DNA of 64,000 bases from an uncultured Rhodospirillales bacterium. GTDB taxonomy: Bacteria > Pseudomonadota > Alphaproteobacteria > ATCC43930 > CGMCC-115725. Under the pieces are notes generated by a model. It was not told the origin of the DNA. It did no database searches and worked only from the letters and a program-made list of their open reading frames with translations. Positions 17,731-26,596 of the stretch are shown here, piece after piece; the first letter of the stretch is position 1, and every line of letters starts with the position of its first letter. The stretch spans positions 310,001 to 374,000 of the forward strand of contig CAIKMD010000003.1 of the NCBI GenBank assembly GCA_903828515.1, written 5' to 3'. The translations under genes were made by a program, and so were the position numbers.

Positions 17731-18198
17731 CTACGGACGCTTTTGCCGCGTCGGTCGCTCGATCCAGTCGCGGCCCATCATCAGGAAAGTGAACGAGGTC
17801 GACCATCCGATCAGGATGAGTCCCGCCACGGGTTCCAGACTGGCGATCAAACGCAAGGCGCCGATCGCATAGATGTCGCCGACGCCCTGGGTCGTGTAGG
17901 TTTCGAGCGAGAAATAAAAGAAATCCCGGAAATCCATGACCCGGCTGCTGGTGAACGCGCCGATCTTGAGGCCGCGCACGGCGATCCCGAATCCGACCGC
18001 GAAGATCGCGGCTTCGAGGACATGCGCAGCGATCAGCCCGAAGATGATCAACAGGATTTTGGCGTGACCCGAGGCGCGCCATTCCTGCTGCCAGGTCGAG
18101 AGAATCCGCAGCGCCTGAAAATGCACGCCGACGACAGCGGCGATCAGGATCAGCGCGAGGATCAACGCGGCAAAACTATCGAGCAGGGTGACTTCCAT
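17731..18198 (-). CDS. Two-TM potassium-channel-like membrane protein
   Basis: The 155-residue product has hydrophobic segments at about 8-28, 47-72 and 118-140. Between the last two, SLETYTTQGVGDIYAIG reads as a pore helix and selectivity filter: TTQGVGD (102-108) in place of the classic TVGYGD. This is the Ion_trans_2 (KcsA-like pore) arrangement with an extra N-terminal helix. No cytoplasmic RCK gating domain follows. It starts 8 bases after the GST gene on the same strand and converges on the GH130 gene with a 9-base gap. Ion preference is not established. Confidence 0.75.
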   Translation of the reverse strand: MEVTLLDSFAALILALILIAAVVGVHFQALRILSTWQQEWRASGHAKILLIIFGLIAAHVLEAAIFAVGFGIAVRGLKIGAFTSSRVMDFRDFFYFSLETYTTQGVGDIYAIGALRLIASLEPVAGLILIGWSTSFTFLMMGRDWIERPTRQKRP

Positions 18199-18206
18199 CG
18201 GTGTGC

Positions 18207-18935
18207 TTAGCGCTGTGTTCCGGTTTCATCGGAAGGCTGATACGTCGCCTGCACTGCCGGCCGCACCATCACCCGCTCGTACCATTCGGTGGTGCGCGGA
18301 TGCGTCGTCATCAATTCGGGCCGGACTTCGCGGAACGCGTGGATATAGGGCAGGATCGCGATATCGGCGAGGCTGTAGGCGGCGCCGGCGAGATAGGGAC
18401 TTTCCGATAACGCCGCCTCGCTGCGATCGAAGACGTAATCCATCCGGCCATAGGCCTCGTCGAATTCCTTTTTGCTGAAGCCTTCGCCGCGCAGCGCCTG
18501 CAGCTTCAACCGGTGATCGACCAGCGCGGTCTCGCTCACCACCCGGTCGAATTCGGCCGCGCTCATCGCCTGTACCTGCGCGGCTTTGGTGCGGGTCCAG
18601 GTCGGGATGCGCGTCGCCGGCAGCGCGTATTCGTCCGCCATCTTGCAAAAAATGCGCATCCGCGCGCGGCCCAGGGGATCGGCCGGTTTCAACGGCTTGT
18701 CGGCAAACACCTCGTCGACATATTCGTTGATCACGCCGGATTCGATCACGACCTTCCCGTCATGAACCAGCGTCGGCACCAGCCCGTTGGGATTGAGCTT
18801 CAGATAGGCCGGATCGTGATGCTCGAACTTGCCGAGATTGAGGTAATGGCTTTTATAGGCCAGTCCCTTTTCTTTGAGCGCGAGGCGCGATTTCTTCGAG
18901 CAGGTGGTCAAGCCGGCATGATAAAGTTCGAGCAT
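18207..18935 (-). CDS. Glutathione S-transferase family protein
   Basis: The 242-residue product (ATG at 18935) begins LELYHAGLTTCSKKSRLALKEKGL, a thioredoxin-fold GST N-domain with TTCSKK in the catalytic Ser/Cys position. LNPNGLVPTLVHDG and VIESGVINEYVDEVF follow, which form the glutathione-binding loop. The C-terminal helical domain has SLADIAILPYIHAF. GGGAGGC precedes the ATG; the open frame further upstream overlaps the divergent isochorismatase gene and is not used. The substrate is unknown. It is followed by the channel gene 8 bases away. Confidence 0.9.
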   Translation of the reverse strand: MLELYHAGLTTCSKKSRLALKEKGLAYKSHYLNLGKFEHHDPAYLKLNPNGLVPTLVHDGKVVIESGVINEYVDEVFADKPLKPADPLGRARMRIFCKMADEYALPATRIPTWTRTKAAQVQAMSAAEFDRVVSETALVDHRLKLQALRGEGFSKKEFDEAYGRMDYVFDRSEAALSESPYLAGAAYSLADIAILPYIHAFREVRPELMTTHPRTTEWYERVMVRPAVQATYQPSDETGTQR

Positions 18936-18987
18936 CGTTGGGCCTCCCAGGGCTGATCTTTGTCCCTTTATACGACGGAGCGATGAA

Positions 18988-19728
18988 ATGTCCGAGCCGA
19001 TCTGGAACAAATTCATGACCGAGCGCGACAAGGAATTCTTCGCGCAAAAGGGTTTCGGCGCGTATGCCGGCTGGGGCAAACGCCCGGCACTCCTGATCAT
19101 CGACGTGAATTACGCGTTTTGCGGCGACAAGCGCGAGCCGATCATGGACTCGGTCAAACGCTGGCCGACCTCGTGTGGCGAGGATGCGTGGGACGCGCTC
19201 CCGGTGCTGGCCCGCGTGATCGACGCGGCGCGCGTGCAGGGCGTGCCGGTGATCTACACGACCGGCATCGGCCGCGACGACAAATGGGATTCGGGAAGCT
19301 GGGGCTGGAAAAACTCCCGCACCAACGAACGGCCGGTCGTGCGCGAAACCAATCAGTCGGGCAACGAGATCATGCCGCAGATCGCGCCGGGACCGCAGGA
19401 CATCGTGGTGCCGAAACAGAAACCGTCCGGGTTTCATGGCACCAACCTGTTGAGCTACCTGACGCTCTTGGGCTGCGACAGCGTGATCGTCGGCGGCACC
19501 ACGACCAGCGGCTGCGTGCGCGGCACGGTGATCGACTCCTTCAGTTACAATCTGCGCACGGCGGTGATCGAGGATGGCTGCTTCGACCGCTCGCAGATGA
19601 GCCACGCGGTCAATCTCTTCGACATGCACGCGAAATACGCCGACGTGGTGACCAGCGATGCGGCGATCGAATTCCTGCGCTCCCTGCCGAAAGGCATGTA
19701 CGAGCTGCCATCGGGCATGGCGCGCTGA
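18988..19728 (+). CDS. Isochorismatase-family cysteine hydrolase (N-carbamoylsarcosine amidase-like)
   Basis: The 246-residue product has the cysteine-hydrolase triad: Asp in PALLIIDVNYAF, Lys in VPKQKPSGFHGTNL, and the nucleophilic Cys in VGGTTTSGCVRGTVIDSFSYN. The GTTTSGCVR signature and overall length resemble N-carbamoylsarcosine amidase and related amidohydrolases rather than true isochorismatase. The residues SGSWGWKNSRTNERPV may shape the substrate pocket. It is divergent from the GST gene across 52 bases, which may hold promoters for both. The substrate is not determinable here. Confidence 0.9.
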   Translation: MSEPIWNKFMTERDKEFFAQKGFGAYAGWGKRPALLIIDVNYAFCGDKREPIMDSVKRWPTSCGEDAWDALPVLARVIDAARVQGVPVIYTTGIGRDDKWDSGSWGWKNSRTNERPVVRETNQSGNEIMPQIAPGPQDIVVPKQKPSGFHGTNLLSYLTLLGCDSVIVGGTTTSGCVRGTVIDSFSYNLRTAVIEDGCFDRSQMSHAVNLFDMHAKYADVVTSDAAIEFLRSLPKGMYELPSGMAR

Positions 19729-19760
19729 TTCTACGCTTTGGTGCCACGTCCACTTTAAGC

Positions 19761-19849
19761 CGTCATGGCCGGACTTGTTCCGGCCATCCACGACTTTTCG
19801 TCACGCGGGCTTTAGACGCGGATGCCCGGCACGAGGCCGGGCATGACGG
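19761..19849. repeat. Double-hairpin intergenic repeat (CGTCATGGCCGG type)
   Basis: The element starts CGTCATG and ends CATGACG, so its ends are inverted. Inside are two hairpins: ATGGCCGG/CCGGCCAT (19765-19787) and ATGCCCGGC/GCCGGGCAT (19822-19844). It resembles the CATGGCCGGGC-type repeats scattered between alphaproteobacterial genes. It follows the isochorismatase stop and may act as a terminator. Only one clear copy is in this window. Confidence 0.8.
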
Positions 19850-19949
19850 TCGATTTGATTGGCTATCGTTCCAATCGGTACGCTTGACCGCGCGCGATCC
19901 TGGGATAAGGTCGCGGCTCCCTTTTCACCGCAACATCTCGGATCGCGCC

Positions 19950-20507
19950 ATGTTCAGAGCCGCCTCTCTTCTCGCTTTCGCCGCCGCCTTGTTCCTTCAT
20001 CTGGCGCCGGTCAGCGCTGCCGATCTCGACAACACGCTCTATCTCGACGTGCCGAAGGGCCGCGTCGTCATCGAGCTGCGTCCCGACCTCGCGCCGAAAA
20101 CGGTCGAACAGATCAAGGCATTGGCGCGGCGCGGCTTTTATGACGGAATCGTCTTCCATCGCGTGATCGACGGCTTCATGGCGCAGACCGGCGATCCGAC
20201 GGGCACCGGCGGCGGCGGTTCGGGTCATACGCTGAAGGCCGAATTCAACCAGGCGCATTTCGTGCGCGGCACGCTCGGCATGGCGCGCACCTCCGATCCG
20301 AACAGCGCCGACAGCCAGTTCTTCATCTGCTTCGCGCCGGCGCCTAACCTCGACGGCCAGTACACGATTTTCGGCCAGGTGACGTCGGGCATGGAATTCA
20401 TCGATGCGATCAAGAAGGGCAGCCCCGCCCAGAACGGCCTGGTGAGCAATCCGGACAAGATCGTGCGGATGCAGGTCGCGTCGGACGCCGCCAAAAGCGG
20501 CAAATAG
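19950..20507 (+). CDS. Periplasmic cyclophilin-type peptidyl-prolyl isomerase
   Basis: The 185-residue product has a signal peptide (MFRAASLLAFAAALFLHLAPVSA, cleavage likely before ADLDN) and a cyclophilin domain. FHRVIDGFMAQTGDPTGTGGGG carries the catalytic Arg-Phe region; SADSQFFICFAPAPNLDGQYTIFGQV and KKGSPAQNG follow. It would assist folding of exported proteins. The next gene is a closely related cyclophilin without a signal peptide, so the pair looks like a tandem duplication split between compartments. Confidence 0.94.
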   Translation: MFRAASLLAFAAALFLHLAPVSAADLDNTLYLDVPKGRVVIELRPDLAPKTVEQIKALARRGFYDGIVFHRVIDGFMAQTGDPTGTGGGGSGHTLKAEFNQAHFVRGTLGMARTSDPNSADSQFFICFAPAPNLDGQYTIFGQVTSGMEFIDAIKKGSPAQNGLVSNPDKIVRMQVASDAAKSGK

Positions 20508-20645
20508 GCCCGGCCGCGGCGCGGCTTGATAATCGTCGCAAACGAAAATAGGCTCCGCCGGCGCGCTATAACCCGGCAGCGCCGATCCCGCCCGCATCAC
20601 CGGGCATCCCCGAACCGGACATGATTCGTCCAGACAGGCAAACCC

Positions 20646-21122
20646 GTGGAAGACACTCTTTATCTCGACGTGCCCAAGGGCCGCGTCACCATCAAACTGC
20701 GTCCCGATCTCGCGCCGAACACCGTGGCGCGGATCAAGGAACTCGCGCGCGAAGGTTTCTATGACGGCATCGTCTTTCATCGCGTGATCGACGGCTTCAT
20801 GGCGCAGACCGGCGATCCGCGCGGCGACGGCACCGGCGGCTCGGGCAAGCATTTGAAGGCCGAATTCAATTCGGGCAAGCATCTGCGCGGCACCGTGTCG
20901 ATGGCGCGCGCCAACGATCCCGATAGCGCCGACAGCCAGTTCTTCATCTGCTTCGCGCCCGCGCCGTTCCTCGACGGCAAATACACCATCTTCGGCGAAG
21001 TGACCGAAGGCATGGACCATATCGACGCGATCAAGAAGGGCAGCGCCAGCCAAAACGGCTCGGTCTCGAACCCCGACAAGATCACCAAGATGCAGGTCGC
21101 GGCCGACGCGGATAAGAAGTAA
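20646..21122 (+). CDS. Cytoplasmic cyclophilin-type peptidyl-prolyl isomerase
   Basis: The 158-residue product starts at a GTG and directly enters the cyclophilin fold (EDTLYLDVPKGRVTIKLRPD). It contains FHRVIDGFMAQTGDPRGDGTGG, DSADSQFFICFAPAPFLDGKYTIFGEV and a lysine-rich end. No signal peptide is present. It is a clear paralogue of the secreted cyclophilin 138 bases upstream; the two share long identical blocks such as YDGIVFHRVIDGFMAQTGDP. Protein proline isomerisation in the cytoplasm is the expected role. Confidence 0.94.
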   Translation: MEDTLYLDVPKGRVTIKLRPDLAPNTVARIKELAREGFYDGIVFHRVIDGFMAQTGDPRGDGTGGSGKHLKAEFNSGKHLRGTVSMARANDPDSADSQFFICFAPAPFLDGKYTIFGEVTEGMDHIDAIKKGSASQNGSVSNPDKITKMQVAADADKK

Positions 21123-21137
21123 TTCCCGCGCCGTGCC

Positions 21138-22409
21138 ATGAAGACGTGGCTCGGCTCGCTCAAGATTTACGGCGATCGGCGGATTCTCGCGATTCTCCTG
21201 ATGGGGGTCGCGAGCGGTCTGCCGCTTGCGCTGACCGGCGCGACGCTGTCGATCTGGCTCAAATCGTCGGGCATCACGCTGACCGCGATCGGTCTCTTTG
21301 CCCAGGCGGGCCTCGCCTATAACCTCAAATTCCTCTGGGCGCCGGCGATGGACCGGCTGGAACTGCCTTTCCTGACGCGGCGTTTCGGCCGGCGGCGCGG
21401 CTGGGCGCTGCTGATCCAGATTTGCTTGGCAACGTCGCTGCTCTTTCTCGGCGCGTCCGATCCCACCGAAAATCTGCTGCGCACCGCGATCTGCGCGGTC
21501 GTCGTCGCGTTCTTCTCGGCGAGCCAGGACGTGGTGATCGATGCCTATCGCGTCGAGCTTCTCGACAAGAACGAGCAGGGCGCCGGTGCTGCCGCGACCC
21601 AGATGGGCTATCGCATCGGCATGCTGATCTCGGGTGCCGGTGCGCTCTATCTCGCCTCGGCGCTCGGCTGGTACGCCGCTTATGCGGTGATGGCGCTGCT
21701 CATCGTCGCCTCGATGGGGGTCGTGCTGATGACGCGCGAGCCGCGCCGCGTGCCCGAGCCGCCCGGCCCGTGGCTCGAAGGCGCGGTGATCGCACCCTTC
21801 GCCGATTTCGCGCGGCGGCGGCATTGGCTCGCGATCCTGATTTTCGTCGTGCTCTATAAATTCGGCGATGCGTTGGCCGGCGTGATGTCCGGGCCGTTCT
21901 ATGTCGATCTCGGCTTCAAGCTGACCGAGATCGCCAGCGTCACCAAGATTTTCGGCGTCGTCGCCTCGATGCTCGGTGTGTTCTTGGGCGGTGTCGCGGT
22001 CTATCGCTGGGGTTTGATGCGCGCCTTGTTCCTCTGCGGCGCGTTTCAGATGGTGTCGAACCTGATGTATGTCGCGCAGCTTTGGGCCGGACACGACGTC
22101 GCGATGCTGGCGGGGACGATCGCGATCGAGAACGTGACCGGCGGCATGGCCTCGGGCGCGTTCGTTGCCTATCTGTCGAGCCTGTGCAATCCGGCTTTCA
22201 CCGCGACTCAATACGCGCTGCTCTCGGCGCTGGCGGCGACCGCGCGCACCATGCTCGCGTCCACGGGCGGCTATTTCGCCGACCGGCTCGGCTGGGCCGC
22301 GTTCTTTTTCCTGGCGACCGCGGCTTGTGTCCCCGGCCTCGCGCTGCTCGCCTGGCTGATGCGCTCAGCCGATCCGCAACAGCCGTGCCCGGTTCCGGTT
22401 GAGCCATAA
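21138..22409 (+). CDS. AmpG-like muropeptide permease (MFS)
   Basis: The 423-residue membrane protein has about 12 hydrophobic segments. Its N-terminal region (GVASGLPLALTGATLSIWLKSSGITLTAIGLF, then KFLWAPAMDR and FGRRRGW) and ASQDVVIDAYRVELL are typical of AmpG, which imports anhydromuropeptides released during cell-wall turnover. The C-terminus overlaps the convergent metallopeptidase gene by 45 bases. No recycling genes (amiD, nagZ, ampD) are nearby. The substrate is inferred from family membership. Confidence 0.88.
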   Translation: MKTWLGSLKIYGDRRILAILLMGVASGLPLALTGATLSIWLKSSGITLTAIGLFAQAGLAYNLKFLWAPAMDRLELPFLTRRFGRRRGWALLIQICLATSLLFLGASDPTENLLRTAICAVVVAFFSASQDVVIDAYRVELLDKNEQGAGAAATQMGYRIGMLISGAGALYLASALGWYAAYAVMALLIVASMGVVLMTREPRRVPEPPGPWLEGAVIAPFADFARRRHWLAILIFVVLYKFGDALAGVMSGPFYVDLGFKLTEIASVTKIFGVVASMLGVFLGGVAVYRWGLMRALFLCGAFQMVSNLMYVAQLWAGHDVAMLAGTIAIENVTGGMASGAFVAYLSSLCNPAFTATQYALLSALAATARTMLASTGGYFADRLGWAAFFFLATAACVPGLALLAWLMRSADPQQPCPVPVEP

Positions 22410-23078
22410 TTTGTGCGCCTTGGCGTCGGGGTCGAGACGCTCGACCAGTTGCCAGAACCGCACCCCATGATTCATATGAACGAGATGCGCGACTTCGTGC
22501 GCCACCACCGAATCGATGATCCCGTCGGGCGTGAAGATCAGCCGCCAGCAGAACGACAGATTGCCGTTATGCGCGCAACTGCCCCACCGGCTGGTGGTGT
22601 CGCGCACGGTGACGCGGCTGACCTCACGCTCGACGAGCGCGGCCATCGCGATCGCCCGGCGCTGAAACTCCTCTTTCGCCAACGCGCGCAGGAAGTCGCG
22701 CGCCCGGCGCGCCAGGAACGCCGGATCGCCGGTCACGCAAATCTCGCCCGCATCGATCCACGCCGGACCCTTGCCGCGAATCTTGCCGACATGCCGGATG
22801 CGATGGATCACGTCCATGACGGGTATTTCCGCGCCGTCGGCAAAGACGATGCGCGGCGGCAGTGCGTCGAGCCGCTTCTCGACCCAGAGACGATTGTCTT
22901 CGAGAAAGCGTAAAGCCTCGGCGCGCGAACAGCGGCGCGGCATGGTCAGCTCGACGGCTTCGCCCGCCGCGTCGATGCGCACCGCCAGCCGCCGCGCGCG
23001 CGGATGCGGTTTCAGGCGAAGCGCGACTTCGCCGCCGCGATGCGGCCAGGTGATGAGGATGGATGAACCGTCGGGCAT
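22365..23078 (-). CDS. YgjP-like metallopeptidase domain protein (SprT/M48 type)
   Basis: The 237-residue product contains the zinc motif HEVAH in DSVVAHEVAHLVHMNHGVRFW, preceded by VRDTTSRWGSCAHNGNLSFCWRL. These are the hallmark of the YgjP/DUF45 family of cytoplasmic metal-dependent hydrolases. Its third ligand region follows in the NHG/FW block. There is no signal peptide. Its 3' end overlaps that of the ampG-like gene (22365-22409). The physiological substrate is unknown. Confidence 0.9.
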   Translation of the reverse strand: MPDGSSILITWPHRGGEVALRLKPHPRARRLAVRIDAAGEAVELTMPRRCSRAEALRFLEDNRLWVEKRLDALPPRIVFADGAEIPVMDVIHRIRHVGKIRGKGPAWIDAGEICVTGDPAFLARRARDFLRALAKEEFQRRAIAMAALVEREVSRVTVRDTTSRWGSCAHNGNLSFCWRLIFTPDGIIDSVVAHEVAHLVHMNHGVRFWQLVERLDPDAKAHKLWLNRNRARLLRIG

Positions 23079-23128
23079 GGGCTCCGAGTCTATCCGACCT
23101 TGATCGCGCGCGCCCGGTTTTCGTTGCG

Positions 23129-24439
23129 TCAGACGCGATCGATCAGGTGGACGAACGATCCCATGACGTTGCCCGCGACGCGGCCGGAAGGGGTCAGCGC
23201 GTTGCCGTCGGCGTCGCTCACCTGAAACAGCGGCCGTCCATCGCCTTCGGCGACGATGCTCGCGTAATGAAATTCGTGACCGCGAAACGCCACGCCGGCC
23301 TTTCCGAAAATGCCATCATCCTCAAGCCTGACCGCGCGATAGCCCAGATGGAGCTTGCGCGCGGCGAAACTGGTCTTCAGCGGCAACAGCCCGGCCATCG
23401 CGTGATCGGTGCCGTCGGCATCGGTCAGCGTCTCACCCAGTACCATGTAGCCGCCGCACTCGCCGTAAACGACGGCGCCGCGTGACGCCGCCGCGCGCAG
23501 GCCGCCGAGAAAATTCCGGCTGGCGGCGAGACGCGGGGCATGAAGCTCGGGATAGCCGCCCGCGAGATAGACCGCGTCGGCGTCGGCTGCCGGCGCTTCA
23601 TCGGCGAGCGGCGAGAAAAAGGAAACCGCCGCCCCGCTCGCGCGCCACGCCTCGAGAACCGCCGGATAGGCGAAGGTGAAAGCCGGGTCGCGCGCCACCG
23701 CGATATGCGCCCCAAGGCGCGGCAGGATTGTCTGGTTCGTGGTGGGTTCGAGCGTGCTGCGTCGCACCAGCGCGGCGATGGCGTCGAGATCGACCGCCGC
23801 GCCGACGATCGCGGCCGCGCGATCGAGCACCGGGTCGAGTTCCGCTGTCTCGCCGGCCGGGACCAGCCCGAGGTGGCGCGACGGCAGCTCAAGCCCGGTC
23901 CCGCGCGGCACATGGCCGAGAATTCTTATCGCGGGCAGGACGCGCGCCATCGCCGCATCCACCATCGCCGCATGTCGATCGCCGGCAACGCGATTGAAGA
24001 TCACGCCGACGATGTCGATGTCCTTGCGATGATGGGCAAAGCCCTCGACCAGGGCCGCGACCGAAGCCGCCTGTCCCGATACGTCGATCACCAGCACGAC
24101 CGGCCATCCGGTCAATGCCGCGATGGCGGCGGTCGAACCTTCGCCCGCCAGCCCCGCGCCGTCGAACAAACCCATCACGCCCTCGCACAGCACGATATCG
24201 CTCTGCGCCTCGAGGGCGTGAACCCGTGCGGCGATCGTCGCGCGCCGCATCGCCCAGGAATCGAGGTTGTGACAGGGCGTACCAGCGGCCGCGCCGAGAA
24301 AACCCGCATCGATGTAATCCGGTCCGACCTTGGCGGCGGCGACGCGCGATCCGCGCCGGCGCAGCGCCCGCAACAGGCCAAGCGTGACCATCGTCTTGCC
24401 GCTGCCCGAGCGCGGCGCCGCGAGGATCAGCCCGCCCAT
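23129..24439 (-). CDS. cobB: Cobyrinate a,c-diamide synthase
   Basis: CobB (CbiA) amidates the a and c side chains of (hydrogeno)byrinate using glutamine and ATP. From the ATG at 24439 the product is 436 residues. It has an N-terminal P-loop (APRSGSGKTMVT), KVGPDYID and DGAG in the synthetase part. The C-terminal glutamine amidotransferase has YGECGGYMVLGE with the nucleophilic Cys and FRGHEFHYAS with the His. The open frame extends 39 codons upstream into the SCO gene, but the family start is MGGLILAAPRSGSGKT. It follows SCO by 25 bases. Confidence 0.95.
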   Translation of the reverse strand: MGGLILAAPRSGSGKTMVTLGLLRALRRRGSRVAAAKVGPDYIDAGFLGAAAGTPCHNLDSWAMRRATIAARVHALEAQSDIVLCEGVMGLFDGAGLAGEGSTAAIAALTGWPVVLVIDVSGQAASVAALVEGFAHHRKDIDIVGVIFNRVAGDRHAAMVDAAMARVLPAIRILGHVPRGTGLELPSRHLGLVPAGETAELDPVLDRAAAIVGAAVDLDAIAALVRRSTLEPTTNQTILPRLGAHIAVARDPAFTFAYPAVLEAWRASGAAVSFFSPLADEAPAADADAVYLAGGYPELHAPRLAASRNFLGGLRAAASRGAVVYGECGGYMVLGETLTDADGTDHAMAGLLPLKTSFAARKLHLGYRAVRLEDDGIFGKAGVAFRGHEFHYASIVAEGDGRPLFQVSDADGNALTPSGRVAGNVMGSFVHLIDRV

Positions 24440-24464
24440 GGCGGCCCCCCGCTCGCCAGTCGCA

Positions 24465-25049
24465 TCAGAGATAGCCTTTGAGGCTCGCGGCCATCGCCTT
24501 CGGCGGCAACCCGGTCGGGATCTGGCCGAGATAGCGTCCGTCGCGGCCCATGACATAGATGACCGAGCTGTGATCGATCAGGTAGTCGTCGGTGCCCGAC
24601 TGTTTCACCTTCGCGACATAGACGTGATAGGAGCGCTCGACCTTGTCGAGGGCATCCTGTGCGCCGGTGAGGTAGACGATGTCGGGATGGAAATTGGTCG
24701 CATAGGTCTTGAGCTGTTCGGGCGTGTCGCGCGCGGGATCGACCGAGATGAACACCGGTTCGATTTTTGTCGCGTCCGTGCCGAGGAGATCGAGCGTCGA
24801 CGATATCGCCTGCAGCGTGGTCGGGCAGGCATCGGGGCAATAGGTGTACCCGAAATAGACCAGCATGATCTTGCCGCGGAAATCGGCATCGCGCCGTGTC
24901 GCGCCGTCCTGGTCGATCAGCGCGAAGGGTCCGCCGACGGCGGGCGCCGCGTCCTCGCCCAGCCAAAAATGCTGATACATCACGCCGCCGACGATGATCG
25001 CCAGCGCCGCGATGAAGAGATAAAGCCCGCGTCTAGCCGCTTCGGACAT
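24465..25049 (-). CDS. SCO1/SenC-family copper chaperone
   Basis: SCO proteins insert copper into the CuA site of cytochrome oxidase or serve as periplasmic thiol proteins. The 194-residue product has one N-terminal membrane anchor (about 9-25). A thioredoxin fold follows with FGYTYCPDACPTT, copper ligands Cys71 and Cys75, and the expected later His in YLIDHSSVIYV. It lies between cobA and cobB on the same strand, 44 bases after cobA, an unusual position. In Rhodobacter senC accompanies regA, but here regBA is 22 kb away. Confidence 0.94.
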   Translation of the reverse strand: MSEAARRGLYLFIAALAIIVGGVMYQHFWLGEDAAPAVGGPFALIDQDGATRRDADFRGKIMLVYFGYTYCPDACPTTLQAISSTLDLLGTDATKIEPVFISVDPARDTPEQLKTYATNFHPDIVYLTGAQDALDKVERSYHVYVAKVKQSGTDDYLIDHSSVIYVMGRDGRYLGQIPTGLPPKAMAASLKGYL

Positions 25050-25093
25050 GGTCTCTGATATAGGTCCCGGTTGTTGGTGTCGCCAGCGGCGAA

Positions 25094-25903
25094 TCAGCGC
25101 GTCGCTTCGAGCGCGGCCGCCGCGGTCGCGCCCAGCCAGTCGAGCTCGTGACGCAGCCGCACGGCCGGGCCGATCGCGACGATCGCGGGCGGCTCGATGC
25201 CGGCGCGCTTGGCGTCCGCGGCGGCATGTTCGAGCGTGGTTTCGAGCACGGTCTGCTCGTCGGTGGTGGCCTTGCTGATGATCGCAACCGGCTCGTCTTT
25301 ATTCCGGCCGGCGGCGATCAGCTTTTCGGCGATCGGTTTCAGCGTATGCAATGCCATGTAGATCACCAGCATCGCCGCGCCTTTGGACAAGGCGGCCCAA
25401 TCGACCGCGTCGGGCAGCGCGCCGCCGCTGCCCTGGCCGGTGACGAAGGCGATGGCGGAATTGGTGTCGCGATGGGTCGCCGGGATGCCGGCATAGGCGA
25501 GGCCGCCGATCCCGGCGGTGATCCCCGGCACGATGCGGAACGGGATATGCGCCTGGGCCAATGCCCGGCCTTCCTCGCCGCCGCGGCCGAACACGAAGGG
25601 ATCGCCGCCCTTGAGCCGGAGGACCCGATGCCCCGCGCGCGCCAGGCGAACCAGCTTCAGGGAAATATCGGGCTGCAATGGCGAAGGCTTGCCGCCGCGC
25701 TTGCCGGCATGTTCGAGCGTGGCGCCCGGCCGCGCGAGTTCGAGAATGCGCGGCGCGACCAGCGCGTCGTAAACCACGACGTCCGCGTTTTCCAGCGCAT
25801 GCAGGGCGAGCAGGGTCAGCAGGCCGGGATCGCCGGGCCCGGCCCCGACCAGCCAGACGCTGCCGGGGGCAAACGCGGGAAAATCGAGTTGGGAAAACGC
25901 CAT
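25094..25903 (-). CDS. cobA: Uroporphyrinogen-III C-methyltransferase
   Basis: CobA methylates uroporphyrinogen III twice (C2 and C7) to precorrin-2, the branch to cobalamin and siroheme. The 269-residue single-domain product has the SUMT signatures VWLVGAGPGDPGLLTL, VVYDALV, AGKRGGKPS and LRLKGGDPFVFGRGGEE. It lacks the CysG dehydrogenase/ferrochelatase half, so it is the cobA type. It is first of a minus-strand set cobA-SCO-cobB, divergent from the ankyrin gene. Confidence 0.96.
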   Translation of the reverse strand: MAFSQLDFPAFAPGSVWLVGAGPGDPGLLTLLALHALENADVVVYDALVAPRILELARPGATLEHAGKRGGKPSPLQPDISLKLVRLARAGHRVLRLKGGDPFVFGRGGEEGRALAQAHIPFRIVPGITAGIGGLAYAGIPATHRDTNSAIAFVTGQGSGGALPDAVDWAALSKGAAMLVIYMALHTLKPIAEKLIAAGRNKDEPVAIISKATTDEQTVLETTLEHAAADAKRAGIEPPAIVAIGPAVRLRHELDWLGATAAAALEATR

Positions 25904-26019
25904 CGCCCGACTCTACACCCCCGGCGTGGGCGCGTGTAGCCGGGTCGCTATTCGATGGCTGCCTGTTCACGCGCCGCGCGCGCGGTTCTATCATCGCGCG
26001 GTTCATGGAGGGTTTCGGC

Positions 26020-26595
26020 ATGAGATTGCGCGCTATTCCGCTGATCGTCGGCGCGATTCTGGTGGCGACGGCGCCGTCCGGCCGATCCCAGTCGATCCCG
26101 CTCGGCGGGGTGGATCTGTCGGGCCTCTACAGCCTGCCGGATGCCGCCTCGCGCAATCGCCCCGAAGACGTGAAGTCGATGCTCGCCGCCGGCAAGAATC
26201 CCGATGTCGCCGACGAAACCGGCCAGACGCCGCTCGGCTATGCGTCGAGCTTCGGCAATCTCGCGATGGTACAAAACCTGCTTGCCTATCACGCGCCGGT
26301 CGATCGTCGCGACGGGTTCGGCAACACGCCGCTGCATTGGGCGGCGCAGCGCGGGACGATCGACGTGCTGAATGCCCTGATCGACGCAAAGGCTTCGATC
26401 GATCTGCAGAACAAGCAGGGGATCACGCCGCTGATGCTCGCGGCCAGTAACGCGCAGGTCCAGGCCGTGCGTATCCTGATGCAGCACGGGGCCGATGCGA
26501 CGAAACAGGATTATACCGGCCGCGACGCCGTCGGCTGGGCCAATGGCCGGCCCAACGTATTACAGGCGCTGAAGACCCCGCGCAGCGGCGGCTGA
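26020..26595 (+). CDS. Secreted ankyrin-repeat protein
   Basis: The 191-residue product (ATG at 26020, GGAG 9 bases upstream) has a signal peptide (MRLRAIPLIVGAILVATAPSG). About four ankyrin repeats follow, visible as QTPLGYASSFGNLAMVQNLL, NTPLHWAAQRGTIDVLNALI, ITPLMLAASNAQVQAVRILM and a final degenerate one. It is probably periplasmic and mediates protein contact; the partner is unknown. It sits on the opposite strand between cobA and cobM and ends 1 base from the cobM stop. Confidence 0.88.
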   Translation: MRLRAIPLIVGAILVATAPSGRSQSIPLGGVDLSGLYSLPDAASRNRPEDVKSMLAAGKNPDVADETGQTPLGYASSFGNLAMVQNLLAYHAPVDRRDGFGNTPLHWAAQRGTIDVLNALIDAKASIDLQNKQGITPLMLAASNAQVQAVRILMQHGADATKQDYTGRDAVGWANGRPNVLQALKTPRSGG

Positions 26596-26596
26596 C

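Noticed and set aside
19863-22211. A 782-codon minus-strand open frame across both cyclophilins and ampG
   Set aside because: It is antisense to three well-supported genes and has low-complexity charged sequence; it is explained by high GC content.
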